Counted from the first letter of the stretch, positions 12,001 to 18,906 are shown. The stretch: 64,000 nucleotides of DNA from Mesostigma viride (GCA_009746045.1 RPFO01002162.1:1-64000), one strand, 5' to 3'. A program made the numbers and translations. Notes: generated from the sequence alone by a model not told the origin.

Positions 12001-13359
12001 GTGCATGTGGGTAATCGCCCCTCTGATCCCCCCTGCAGACCCAGCTCGTACACAGCGGATGTGCTGACAGGGGAGACGGGATCGTACGCGTACATGGCTC
12101 CCGAGATATTCCGCCACGAGCAATACGGGGTCAAGGTGGGGTCACTGTAGTGGGACACGGTGGGTTCGTTGTAGTGGTACATGGTGGGCAGGTGGGGTCA
12201 CTGTAGCGGGTGGGCGTACCGCTTGGATTGCTACTGCCGTCAATGTGGTCGCTGCAGGATCTGTGGTGGCTGGACGGTGGATTTGACGGTCCTGTGCTAC
12301 CCAAGCACAATGTGGAGCGTTGGGCCACACACCAGCGCAGATTACCATCGCATGGCTGTGCTTGTGGTGGTGGCTATTGAGGACTAGGGTCGACTAGGAG
12401 GACAGTCGTGCTGCGACAGTGCATACAGCACAAGGGCAAGAGCGCCATGCATGGACAGGGATGTTGTTGCCTCTTGCCGCATGCAATAGCCAGGCGCCCT
12501 GCATGGCATGCATCTCGCACAAGGAGGCTGTGCCTTCAGGGGAGCTTGACTTACACCCCTAGTGTGCTCCCATATGCATGTAGAGCCGTGCTGTCTGCCT
12601 GCTGACTTCTATACAGGAGGCATCGCACTTGGATGATTCCAAGCAGACATTCCCTCCTTATAGTGCCTTGCTTGACCTTATGGGCGATGCCATTTTTTAT
12701 CCTATGATGTGGTTACTGAGGTGTCTGCATGAGTGTGCCCCTTTCCCGTTTTAGGAATGTAGGATGAGCCCTATTGCCTCGCCTTGAAGACCCTTATCGA
12801 CCCAAAACAGACATTGGTGCACGTGGCACACTCACTCTGCGGGGACATTGAAACGTTGTGAGAACATGTCGGCTTCGTGATTCATGACTCCCACAACGCA
12901 GCCTTGTGTGGTCTTCCACTCGAAGCTACTGGGATATATGGCTGCATAGGTGCACATGATTGCCGCCCACTATCCCTTCAGTTCTTCGTTTTCCCATCCG
13001 GCACTTCCCTTCCACAATTCCCACGCGCCCTCCCGTGCCACCAGGTGGACGTGTTCTCGTGGGCCATCATCTTCTACGAGCTGATCGCCGGTCGGCGCGC
13101 CTACGCGGGGTACTACCTCACCGCGGAAGAGATCGGCGCGCAGCAGTCCCTGGAGGGCCAGCGGCCGGCGCTGCCCTCCAAGTGGCCGACCAAGATCAAA
13201 CAGCTGCTTACGTCCGCGTGGGCAGACGATGCCACCCTGCGGCCGTCTGCGTCGGAGATCGTCCAGCAGCTGGATGAGATGATGGCGCAGGGCATCCCAG
13301 AAGAGCCCCTGATGAGGGCCGCTGCAAACAAGCAGGGGTGTCTATGCATTGTCATGTGA
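1..13359 (+). CDS. Raf-like (TKL) protein kinase, copy 1; 5 exons, 5' end outside window, two frameshifts
   Basis: Probable Ser/Thr kinase. Exons by GT-AG junctions: 1-212, 1222-1475, 2803-3116, 12039-12135, 13045-13359 (stop TGA 13357-13359). Exon 1 encodes the glycine loop LGEGAFATV and AVKK lysine; exon 2 the alpha-C region [10 protein letters not shown] and HRDIKLD; exon 3 completes it with NILID and has DFG; exon 4 has TGSYAYMAPE; exon 5 has VDVFSWAIIFYE and the C-lobe, ending CLCIVM. Codons join in phase across all junctions. The DFG-to-APE stretch is about 110 residues, Ser/Arg-rich, against the usual 20-35. The last four residues form a CaaX-like box, suggesting prenylation (inference). 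Compared with copy 2 (56726 on), one G is missing near 63-65 and one in the G run at 1336-1340; both shift the frame, so copy 1 is a pseudogene or carries sequence errors. Element A occupies intron 3. The TGETGSY-YMAPE and VDVFS wording matches plant Raf-like C-group kinases; the substrate is unknown. Confidence 0.85.
945..1020 (+). repeat. (CCACTG)n hexanucleotide microsatellite in kinase intron 1
   Basis: Twelve to thirteen perfect CCACTG units. The second gene copy has the same array, of the same length, at 57935-58010. ORFs through it are repeat artefacts. Confidence 0.95.
1751..2276 (+). repeat. (GGGA)n purine-only array in kinase intron 2
   Basis: About 525 bp of GGGA units interrupted by GGA triplets and short G runs; one strand is almost entirely purine. 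The copy-2 array (58742-59278) has fewer GGA interruptions, so the array evolves faster than its flanks. Confidence 0.95.
2461..2710 (+). repeat. (GACCACCT)n minisatellite in kinase intron 2
   Basis: About 22 nearly perfect 8-bp GACCACCT units to about 2646, then degenerate units. It lies just upstream of the exon-3 acceptor at 2801-2802. The duplicate at 59462-59705 differs by a few bases at its 3' edge. Confidence 0.93.
3441..3830 (-). repeat. Element A 3' LTR
   Basis: 390 bp, bounded by AGTTAG and CTAACT, preceded by TSD taggg (3436-3440). Differs from the other LTR at acccaaTtggg and gtccactCagg. Confidence 0.93.
3831..5184 (-). other. Element A 3' non-coding region with repeated AACTGGTGACTCA motifs
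   Basis: About 1.35 kb between the RNase H stop and the 3' LTR, with no convincing ORF. The 13-mer AACTGGTGACTCA occurs at 4235-4247, 4583-4595 and 4928-4940, and inverted at 4598-4610. The middle pair forms a 28-bp palindrome with a 2-nt centre. TGACTCA is the core of a bZIP (AP-1/GCN4) site, so a regulatory or RNA-hairpin role is possible. All four are conserved in the second copy. Confidence 0.7.
3970..3981 (-). promoter_or_regulatory. Element A 3' segment complementary to its primer-binding position
   Basis: The + strand TGCATTAAAAAA here is the exact reverse complement of 11498-11509, the 12 nt directly inside the 5' LTR. It lies 139 nt from the 3' LTR. Element B has the equivalent with 17 nt. 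RNA cyclisation or self-priming is inferred. Confidence 0.5.
5185..6060 (-). CDS. Element A RT connection and RNase H
   Basis: 291 codons. The N-terminal part is the end of the Copia RT thumb/connection (CPTIRGKLGWL matches CATIRGMLAWL in element B). RNase H follows with its acidic residues in MMDSSMESR, AECRAV and LLTDSQSI and the Copia-typical NAADALTK near the end; the stop codon is at 5185-5187. It removes the RNA template during cDNA synthesis. It is out of frame with the preceding RT fragment (overlap 6045-6060). The second copy (62181-63054) has a 2-bp deletion that splits this domain. Confidence 0.85.
   Translation of the reverse strand: MDAFIAQVSASFEIGKQLELGKEPVKFCGMMLELLQQQGSRACSMQASAEYIKSCLDVLPVTITPDLCPTIRGKLGWLCATCAPHLAFVSRVDDEVLQEVGARAIKQLLHDGPPLMLHSLDLFTPIHITCMMDSSMESRVVTKVQAREAGLFFLHNQGGKKSLVSWFSRLHKRKAVSSNVAECRAVVSSVLHARYLNHLLVWLQHQAGSSAGVKAHLLTDSQSIISFLANPLAVHSDLDWIVLKQECKYLESKAHVKDKDNAADALTKVPQAAGQQYQVLYGLMNPGYSLK
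6045..6239 (-). CDS. Element A RT palm fragment with HGDD catalytic motif
   Basis: Short frame fragment carrying DPCLFV followed by MFVWHGDDQL. This aligns with the Copia RT core, where YVDD is usual. Here the two catalytic aspartates are preceded by H-G, as in element B (SLHGDDL), so this is a lineage feature and not a local mutation. It is separated from the upstream RT by a frame change near 6208-6239. Identical coding at 63039-63233. Confidence 0.8.
   Translation of the reverse strand: MKGCSQLQKFRLSAQEVFMKLGATYDDIDPCLFVIPHPDGMMMFVWHGDDQLNSQVLELQWMLS
6208..6900 (-). CDS. Element A reverse transcriptase, N-terminal part
   Basis: About 230 codons of Copia-family RT. Landmarks: ARPYVIEFRGSTELTEAELYTPG, parallel to RPVVTEYHGTGELTDEELYTPG in element B, and TDIKRAFQKGD, holding the first catalytic aspartate (Copia consensus DVKTAFLNGD). 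The true domain continues from the protease ORF after a frame change around 6750-6780, so the nominal start is not a real initiator. Copied at 63202-63894. Confidence 0.83.
   Translation of the reverse strand: MLPSMQLSPGVPPRSGTMYVWRTSYTLKSYTLLRLGLVDGMLHPMSPLSYDDIVRDCQTQIGFLKWLEAFTKAREEWVVPDARSPTHTPPVTPLDAMPAGAKKLRLKFVCKHKPQADGGPPIFHARPYVIEFRGSTELTEAELYTPGIQQTSLKVLLSLFVHQLNTGKDYVCKATDIKRAFQKGDPAIAQQVWRGQVYVVNTPKVWHRDIVQPLLRPNMGVEGLQSAPKI
6746..7978 (-). CDS. Element A integrase C-terminal domain and protease-like domain
   Basis: 410 codons. The first part is the integrase C-terminal domain (GDHVLFFREGDRGRAHSARWHGPAVV). After an acidic linker comes an aspartyl-protease-like fold: AVDTQAQVSII with the candidate catalytic Asp codon at 7217-7219, then a second half with GNALLGEPF matching the flap/ILG segment. 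The usual D-T/S-G-A is D-T-Q-A here and D-T-N-S in element B. Canonical Copia order puts protease before integrase; here it is after. Activity is uncertain because the invariant Gly is missing. It could be a protease fold retained for a structural role. Confidence 0.75.
   Translation of the reverse strand: MGSGVTTQLNAKPIMSSPFGEITPTGLQPGSYASEVNTHYNTQRQHLAKLLAKKDKNNARPVFEVGDHVLFFREGDRGRAHSARWHGPAVVTKIHEEGTAVTIQHDRERVVSKHRLKLYYPPLADVSGVEFLDMDSEQESGGLISPNELARDVIDASTSTTVEAPVFLSSAATLQPNSPTGQEEGAQGEHQVAPPSHLEESQERADPVVPRKSFAEILKALHKAHNTKAVVATGTAQVNAVGGAGQDPSILAVDTQAQVSIISAAAVSGLKMKASPWARVSDFSGKTKMQVKGQVIIQILGMPTPFQVVEGYSGNALLGEPFVSYPGVVISAGRLSVAGVGQVPLDHFKIPLSQMSTGLDAAINAVKPWSTSQVRNHVRVEDLIHSQKLHPSAFGLGRWDVASHVSPVLR
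7963..8823 (-). CDS. Element A integrase (zinc domain and catalytic core)
   Basis: 286 codons. The zinc-binding module is LHKVMGH (H-x4-H) with CEQC. The catalytic core has GDVIHVV and YYLVIKDAWSRF, a second Asp in VMLDQQF, and Glu in GLVERTMRAI, consistent with D-D-E. It joins cDNA to the host chromosome. It overlaps the next ORF by 16 nt in another frame. The first ~60 codons are gag-tail sequence in the wrong frame. Confidence 0.83.
   Translation of the reverse strand: MSWLLENTSPHCSRSALHGSQAYNKNTPGRYNRAGAADQGDSCKLPSPFFTNGYLLPSVCQVLPESEDVDWDVAYDMTLSHMICDPTIASLSAAAEKVITYGALAEQLHKVMGHEAVAERLANKIQGRDLEQMCKHVRKHCEQCQLYAPKPRKWHVATPPLARGKLVGDVIHVVKDTVYYLVIKDAWSRFVVVEPLPGMDKEQLHRALQIALARFHPIEKVMLDQQFLCIQDRNDLPKIEVSGAQDHERQGLVERTMRAIRDVIRKMPSRLADSGSYADRASWAAG
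8592..8927 (-). CDS. Element A gag zinc-knuckle fragment
   Basis: Contains CTRCLSEGHLKDDC, a perfect C-x2-C-x4-H-x4-C retroviral zinc knuckle that binds genomic RNA. A further Cys/His cluster (CPGCWKTHH) follows. It is separated from the capsid ORF by frame changes at long C runs (about 9014-9023 and 9061-9067), places where both replication slippage and sequencing errors are common. Confidence 0.82.
   Translation of the reverse strand: MPHDPTKHCTRCLSEGHLKDDCWKGKPDYGSDVDVCPGCWKTHHPIAAGARCTAPRHITRTRRGATTARGQQTRETPVSYPHHFSQMVTCYLLSAKCCLRVRMWIGMWHMI
9004..9939 (-). CDS. Element A gag capsid-like protein
   Basis: 311 codons, partly overlapping ORF1 (9783-9939) in another frame. The central region, from FDPKKKEDKLVFPGLPEGH onward, is helical with conserved tryptophans (REWLFKLSHAY, VRDWFASLR), then a Lys-rich tail leading to the zinc knuckle. 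No sequence family is certain, but position and layout equal element B gag. It would form the virus-like particle. Confidence 0.7.
   Translation of the reverse strand: MCTKPKRRRDEGEDGGERGGNQGRGGHGDQESAPAQRAGGEQQQQQLQQPLVGTTTTTNMALCRPRFDPKKKEDKLVFPGLPEGHTQDEAREWLFKLSHAYASDNVRDWFASLRASTPIHQSAKPIQQLVQLYQKRASSGVDVAENVLWAQFMVDLRALVTTGEHLEVLMGFQWIEAYKVNKRDYVSDNKKYVMYIEGDEELKKLNAKYLVRLWLQKAELDPTTLSVILAGLKDKWEDFRKAMAYVQQCLEPFAAAAKDVKVKQVKGEEASGTGLSKKQLQSLVAQVKAVMGGIKTKTIKVGEVEIRGGEE
9783..11414 (-). CDS. Element A ORF1, coiled-coil protein of unknown function
   Basis: 543 residues from the ATG at 11412-11414 (MSSNPNNNKG), 95 nt inside the 5' LTR. The N-terminal third is acidic/Ser-rich and disordered. 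A long Arg/Glu/Gln-rich stretch (roughly residues 250-410) predicts coiled coil. The Ser-rich end overlaps gag in another frame, suggesting gag is reached by frameshift or reinitiation. Element B also has an unrelated-looking ORF1 here. It may be a structural/RNA-binding protein; no family recognised. Confidence 0.6.
   Translation of the reverse strand: MSSNPNNNKGKALMREESSEEEVRTHSPSSPTSDDSGTSDSILASMRQDFSDRYSQDPMHPDDVAMEEQDLSYRDVVERVMRIPLMRKTRGSTPVVVPRGPPYAPCGAGAGPSESGEQSGGGSGSESETSSLGLFGLQPSSADEARSAQVAADAAMARSLQEQESAEERRLDVRSRERAQQMEDAARVRAALRRPASPTHEVVRRGDLACFQRLRRSATIPREIDGILQESEFSLTGPSASEADDLVEMTPAMQAREKEAQRRLAVFKAEREKKQRRQNVIAQRKLREQQERDQAEALAARIRVKMSHTKVRCERLTRDMKSWKYRKVAELVPLQGPARREAEERYRRKLAAWEESVGRLERRMLKQRRRMAENIKKAAVRGSMGEAVRAEFGLMPDERVSTEQLYHFLSQPTHTISNRDGTAARTRVTHRGEPGPATLSHREDVRQQLRLAQQMLNEGRELTPAEHGRLADTVARLVASLKPAKRRAQAEACAPNPSAGGMRGRMVEKGGETRAEEDTATKNLHQRNERAGSSSSSNCSSHS
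11510..11899 (-). repeat. Element A 5' LTR
   Basis: 390 bp, followed by TSD taggg (11900-11904). It is the upstream LTR for the minus-strand genes; its inner edge at 11509 is the primer-binding-site position. Confidence 0.93.
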
Positions 13360-13800
13360 TGAACAATGGGGAAAGCATCTTCTTGCGGACCGTGCTCACG
13401 CGCCATATAAGGGAACCTTCGACCCCTTGACACAGCGAGGAGGGAGGGCGCCCTCGACCAGCTCGCACTAGCTTCTCTCACCTCCACAAGCGAGCATGCA
13501 GGCCACCATCTGGAGGACGCTCTCTACATCATGGTGCCGGCCCAACTGTGGGTGCAATACAGCATTAGAGGGAGGCTGACGCAAATCAAGCGGATCGATG
13601 TGATACATATAAAGGTGAAGTCCTAGGTGCGCAGGCTGAGGCGTGCAGGTGCGGGCTAATGGCCACTATGATGATTTCTGGCCTCCGCTGGTTGTCTCAT
13701 GGACAATGAGCCATGGCGAATATAAGGCTGATCTAATGCTCGGCTGATCACATACTTTGGTGCCATCTCATACATGCTGTTCCATTTTCCAATTGCCCAT
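13360..13800. other. Kinase 3' flank with two diverged dispersed repeats
   Basis: No gene seen. 13409-13510 resembles 41683-41790 (shared blocks such as GGCGCCC, GCACTAGC, GCAGGCCAC). 13670-13702 carries a partial copy of the R1 repeat (gatttctggcctccgctggttgtctc). Element D begins at 13801. Confidence 0.5.
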
Positions 13801-14469
13801 TGTTACGGCCCAGACCTTTGTATGGGCGTAACAATGCCTTCAATAAATAAGTCGAAAGTAATTTGTTATTCGTTTGGGACTTTCGATAGCTCGCTTTGAT
13901 AGTCCGCCGGACTATAGGACTCAATTCGGGACTTATTTGGGAATTTGTCCTAAGTTCGGGACTTTGTGTGTTTATTTGGTACTTTGTGTGTTCCGGACCA
14001 GTTATTTTGGGCCTAGCCAGAAGTACGAGATCTTCTAGGGGCCGGGCCGGCCCTAGACGTCATACAGAACCTATTGGGGCTTGACGGCAGTATCTGGAAG
14101 ATCGGCGCGCATGTCGGCGCGCCTGCACACCAACTTGCCAGCTTGGTAGCGCAGCTAGGTGAAATTGGTCTGTGGACGATGGACTCTCTCTCTTTGGTTT
14201 GATGATTAATGAAACGAGTGTTGACGTCTCTCTCAGACCAAGGGGCACTAATCCGGATGTCATTTGCCTCATGACATGCCGTGTTATATAGCTAGATTAA
14301 TTAACCATGCTCTAAGGCCTAGCTGAGGATAAACCGCTGCTCAGTTAGTCAATTTACTGCGATCTTTGCTTGCTATCGCGGTACGCGGATGCGCGGCTAT
14401 GCCGGCTTATATTAAACTGCACCTTATACTAGATTAGATCTTTCGCACCGTCCGGCTCGGGACGTAACA
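13801..14469 (+). repeat. Element D 5' LTR
   Basis: 669 bp from TGTTACGG to GACGTAACA; terminal TGTTACG/CGTAACA inverted repeats are identical to those of element E. Its end is set by the primer-binding site at 14471. Confidence 0.75.
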
Positions 14470-14470
14470 C

Positions 14471-14485
14471 TGGATCGGAGGTATG
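14471..14485 (+). promoter_or_regulatory. Element D primer-binding site
   Basis: TGGATCGGAGGTATG starts one base after the LTR; TGG pairs with a tRNA CCA end. It aligns with TGGACTCGGAGGTAG in element E, so both probably use the same tRNA. Confidence 0.65.
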
Positions 14486-15193
14486 TAGTTCTAGAGGTTT
14501 TCCACAGGTGCCCGCGAAGAGCCCTTGTGTTTAAGCCGCAAGGTGCATTCTTAATAGCGCAGGGCCTGCGCGGGACCGGCCCAATATTTAGTGAGATAGA
14601 AAGCCGAGTTCGACCCGCCAGCCTGGGAAACTGGCTGTGGTGAACGGCGGCAACGTCTAGCTGAAAGGGCGGTCATAGGATAGGGCTTAGAAGCATCTCC
14701 TGTCGACTGGGCACCGACGGGGAGCTCGGCTCTGCACCACACAAGGAATCGGCGCCACAAGCCAGGGAGGAAAGTCGGCTGCGCAACGCCAAGGTACGTT
14801 TTGTCATGCAGTATGTGGTAGTCGCTTGCAGCCAACCGCCTTGCTCCGTCTCTCTTACCTGCACGCGTAGGAGGTGAGGTGATGTGCGCCCCTCCTTGTT
14901 GTTTTGTTTGTGAATTGTCGTTTCCTGTGACGTATTGTGACTAGCGTCCTGGCTGCGAAAGCTGTGGGCGCTGGTAGGGTGGTTTCCGTGGCTTCGTCCT
15001 TGCGAAAAGGCGGGCAGTTATCACGGAGGCTACCCTCTTGTATGGAATTAGGAGCGCGAAGCTCCTGATTTCTGTGATAGTGATTAGATTAGAGCCAGTT
15101 GGCATCCCCCCCCTGTGACAGGTCACACACTAGAGGTAAAAAGGTTCCTTTCTCTTTTCTATCTCTGTCTGCTGGCAATAGACGACGTGTGTG

Positions 15194-15616
15194 ATGGCTA
15201 ATATTAATAATAGAAATAATATTAGATATAATGAGGCACTTGGGGGTTGGGATAGTGATGTTTCTAGGCAACTTTACTATGCGGTGGCACATGATGGAGG
15301 CACAGGGAAAGTAGGTATTTTCTATAGCTGGGTAGACTGCAAGAACTATATAGTGGATAGGCATAGGGCTATCTTTAAGGGATTCAAGACAGCATGGGAA
15401 GCAGATAGGTTTATCCAGGAATACATGACACGTCCAGTAGGCTTGCACGTAGAGGCACCACCTCAGGAGATTAGGACTCGCCCAATGCCTAGGGGCCGTA
15501 GCTGTGCACCCAATAGTGCAACAGTAGAGAGCAGGACGGGGGACACACAGGCTGTCACAGTCACGTTCAGCCAACTCACTGTCAGCACCCCACCTAGGCA
15601 GCCACCTAGTTTCTAG
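15194..15616 (+). CDS. Element D ORF1: RNase H1 N-terminal / viroplasmin-like domain protein
   Basis: 140 residues from the ATG at 15194. Residues about 28-74 match the RNA/DNA-hybrid-binding domain of RNase H1, also found in caulimovirus P6 (viroplasmin): YYAV, a Gly-rich turn with GIF, W46, D48-C49-K50, F61-K62-x-F64, and E69-A70 near the end. The rest is low complexity, with GLHV and a short hydrophobic tail shared with element E ORF1. No catalytic RNase H domain follows. It may bind hybrid or dsRNA during reverse transcription or counter silencing (inference). The ORF is intact although the rest of D is broken. Confidence 0.78.
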   Translation: MANINNRNNIRYNEALGGWDSDVSRQLYYAVAHDGGTGKVGIFYSWVDCKNYIVDRHRAIFKGFKTAWEADRFIQEYMTRPVGLHVEAPPQEIRTRPMPRGRSCAPNSATVESRTGDTQAVTVTFSQLTVSTPPRQPPSF

Positions 15617-15775
15617 AGGAGTAGAGTACTAATTATAGCTTACTATATAATAGCTACATTAGCAGAATAACGTAGGGCAGTCGCTTGGTTGATTGCTTGT
15701 GGGCATGTGCATGGCATTTTCCTCCTTCTTCCTCTCTCCTTCCTTCCTTCTCTTGTGGATGTGGTACTGGTAAAC

Positions 15776-16811
15776 ATGCCGCGGGGTAAAAAGAAGGTAC
15801 GCGGCACGACTAGGAGTCATTCCGAGGAGGGAGGTGCAGACTTGGATAGGCAGGGCAGCCCAGAGTACCAAGTACAGGAGGTATCACAACAGGGCTCGTC
15901 CTACCAGCAAGGCAGCCTGTAGGTCACCCAGGTGAGCTGGCTAGTACCTCCCGCGAGCCGCGAAGGCCACGAGGAGCGGATAGGATGGATAATAGGGAGG
16001 AATACCAGCCGCAGCGAATGCAGGCTGAGTATAACCAGCTGATGGAACGGGCAGGTGATGAGGCCCAGCCCAGATCGAATCCCACGAGTGCAGCCCAGCA
16101 CCTGGCAGTGCAGCCGCAGCAACACCCGCCAGTGCAGCCGCAGCAGCACCCCGTGCAGTCCCCACAGCAGCATTCGGAACAGCAACAGCCGTTGCCGCAG
16201 CAGTGGCAGCAGCAGCCAGTACAGCAGCAGCAGCCACCGCCGCCGCAGCAGCAACAGTGGCAGCAGCCGCAGCAGCTTGCGCCGTTGCAGCAGCAGCAGC
16301 AGCCGCTAAGCTAGCCGACCGGGTCGCAGATGTTTGGTCCGCTTAGTCAGAACGCGACCTATTATCACGCGCAACGTGCCCAACGCTTACAACATCCCTG
16401 GGCGAGCGGTCGACGGGTTTCTTTTGGCAGTGACCTGCAGTCCAATGCGACATCGCTGTGGACCCAGGACGAGGCTAGGGTCCCACGGCCGCTGGTATAC
16501 GATGAGGGTGGGCCCGCGTCGTCCCATCCGGCGCGCAATGTCCCAGCAGCCGGACCTGCGCGGCCGAGCGTGTCGCATGGCAATAACCTCAACTTGAGTC
16601 GCATGGCACCCAGTGATCCTGGCTACGCGCATCCCTCGTCTGTCTGGCTACAACGCAGCGCGACTAGGTCAGCGCCTGCATTGGCAGATGACTCGTTGTC
16701 GATCTTTAATGTTCCGCCATATCGCGCAGTGGGCGGACCTCGGGCCGACGCGTTTAAGGCGCCGCCCATGCCTGACTTTAAACCAGTGCCCAAGCTGCGC
16801 GCGACTATGAA
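15776..16811 (+). pseudogene. Element D gag, N-terminal part (broken)
   Basis: Begins at ATG 15776 (MPRGKKKVRG), meets a stop at 15920-15922, and continues in another frame from about 15985 as a Gln/Pro-rich tract with CAG/CCG repeats. After an in-frame TAG at 16312-16314 it continues to KLRATMN at the C insertion point. Removing C (11355 nt with one TSD, a multiple of 3) joins this frame to the gag at 28167. Confidence 0.75.
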
Positions 16812-17529
16812 TGTCAAATATTTCACTACTCAGCTTAATCCAACCCAGCCAAGAATCATGAAATCCTGGCTCAATTGGAGGAAAGCTACGATCTGAAGAC
16901 CATTACTTGAATCGACAAAATATGGCGAATTTAATGATGTTAATCCGCTTTAATATTTGTCAATATATACTCGGCGGCGGCCATGTAAGGGCCAGCTGCC
17001 ATAGCATACTTGTCAAGGCTTAATTGTGTAAAGGAGCAACCAAAAGACTTAAGGCTACGTTGCCCTTGCGAGGCAAGTCACAACACACACATTGTTGACC
17101 GTCCGATAGGAGCGGCGCAACACAGTTCGCTGGATGCAGGCATGCATGCGCATAGGAAAAGTCATACATGCCAAAGTCTAGGTGGGAGTGGCGTCGCGTC
17201 AAGTACTCTACCATTTAAGTCTGATTTCTTTCCTTGGGCGGCGCCTACAAAGGCTCAACTTTAACGCTAGCCGTTGGTACACTACAGACGGCGCGGCGCG
17301 GCGCCAGGACAAAGCGCCACAAAGATATGGGCAGGACTTATGCCGAATGTCATGCTCATGCGTAGCTCACACCAGAGCTATACGGGAAAAATTATTCCGT
17401 CAACCGTAACGCAACATAGCATGGCCCAAATCTATCTCGGCCGATCATAACTGTTACGGCCAAAAAATAAATAAGACTTGGCCAATAAATTAGATAGGCC
17501 TACGAACACCGAAAATAAGCGATTGGGCA
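16812..17529 (-). repeat. Element C 3' LTR
   Basis: 718 bp, starts TGTCAAATATTTC and ends GATTGGGCA on the + strand. Downstream LTR for the minus-strand gag. Confidence 0.9.
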
Positions 17530-17761
17530 CAATTCTTGACACATCCCCGTGACCAAGAGCTATATAGCTGGAGGGCAAAAACAGCAAAACACCCCCCCGT
17601 GGCCGAGAGCGGGGCTCGGCAGGTCTATAACAAACTATCTGGGGAGGGTACAGGACACCCCCGGGCCCATAATAAAGTCAGTCCCGCCTGTAATATCCAT
17701 GCTCCGGAACTGAATAACATGGGGAATGGCAGCTCTGGTAAAACAGAAAAGGTAGCACGAG

Positions 17762-18234
17762 TTACAACTGAGTGGTCAAGTCACCCCCGTCGATGGCCGA
17801 CGTGTTAAAACAGAAACCAGGAGGGAGTGTGGCAGCCTCCTGGGTGAGGTTAGCCTTGGTGGTGCTGTCACGTGGCCGCATCTCGGGGTGCTTCCGGTAG
17901 CATGTCTCGTGAGTATGGCCAGGCCGCCGGCAGAAGTTACACCGCTTCTTACCACCGCTAGCGCTAGTGGCATACGCGCCGGCAGGTAGGGCAGTGGGGT
18001 CGGCGGGTCGGGAAGATTGGGGCTTGGCCCCAGCGGCTGGGGGCGGGTCCTGGGCCGACAGGAGGTCGTCAATCTCGAAAACAAGATCTTTAATCTGGGC
18101 AAGTGTCGTCCCTGGGAGCCGGGGGGCAGCCATGGCTTGACGGAACGCAGCAGACAGGCCTGCAAGCATGCAGTCCCTCCAGCCGTCCCAGCCCATGGCG
18201 CCCCCAGCATCCTCAAGTTCCTGCTTCAGGAGAA
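17762..18234 (-). CDS. Element C gag, C-terminal part with zinc knuckle
   Basis: Second half of the 303-residue Gag. Carries CNFCRRPGHTHETC (C-x2-C-x4-H-x4-C) for RNA binding and ends at 17762 (DLTTQL). No pol frame follows; only about 230 nt remain before the 3' LTR. Confidence 0.83.
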
Positions 18235-18239
18235 GACCC

Positions 18240-18882
18240 AGTTAGCATATTGGTGATGCAATATGCTAAGCATGTCATACTTGAAGTGGCCTTTCCAACG
18301 CCGTGCTAAACGCCTCATTTGGACAAGGAACTTGAGAGTTATCAAGTCCCGAAGTAATGCCGCCGGACGCTACAGCAGTACCAGGACTAAGGACACGTGA
18401 GGGACAGGGCACGTGGCAGTGTTGGGTGAACCATCACACGTTACGTGTCACAGGACCGACTGTCACTAGGAGGTACTGTGGTCAATATTGGTTGATGGTA
18501 CCAAGAATGTCACAGGACTTCAGGACTGGCAGTCCTGCAGGCCTGGGATGGACGGGTACTTGTCATGACGGATAAATCCAGAGCGTTACTGTCATTCATG
18601 GAAGGACAGACGTCCTGGATTGATGCAACCAAGGAAATTGACAGTGGCGGACCTGCCAAGGCGTGCAAGGCCTGGCAGCAATGGTGAGACCTAGAAAGGC
18701 TCGGACACAGCAGTGGCCAAGCGTCTTTCCCAACACCGTCCGTGGGTACTGCCGCCTCAGGCTAGTGACCACAGGGTAGTGAGGCAACTGTGGTAAAGGT
18801 TAAAAGCCGCTGGTTGAAACCATGGCTCCATTCATCACATCTTGGGAAGACCAGAAACTCACTGATCCGCGTTCATCTAAAT
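18240..18882 (+). repeat. Element B 5' LTR
   Basis: 643 bp. Near its end, AACTCACTG (18856-18864) is exactly complementary to CAGTGAGTT (18890-18898) just downstream, giving a possible 9-bp stem over the LTR boundary. Small ORFs inside are chance. Confidence 0.93.
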
Positions 18883-18899
18883 CGTATTACAGTGAGTTC
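18883..18899 (+). promoter_or_regulatory. Element B primer-binding position, complementary to 25440-25456
   Basis: CGTATTACAGTGAGTTC follows the 5' LTR with no spacer. It lacks the TGG start of a tRNA 3'-end site. Its exact reverse complement (17 nt) is at 25440-25456, 311 nt before the 3' LTR. Suggests genomic-RNA cyclisation or an element-encoded primer; Ty1 has a comparable 5'-3' pairing (CYC5/CYC3). Confidence 0.6.
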
Positions 18900-18906
18900 G
18901 ACGGAT

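Noticed and set aside
15194-15616. Endogenous pararetrovirus (caulimovirid) because of the viroplasmin-like domain
   Set aside because: The surrounding element has LTRs, a tRNA primer site and gag, and its relative E has an integrase with chromodomain; these are Gypsy features and caulimovirids lack integrase and LTRs.
18357-18787. 72- and 63-codon ORFs repeated at 18357/25885 and 18596/26124
   Set aside because: They lie inside the two LTRs of element B and repeat only because the LTRs are duplicated.
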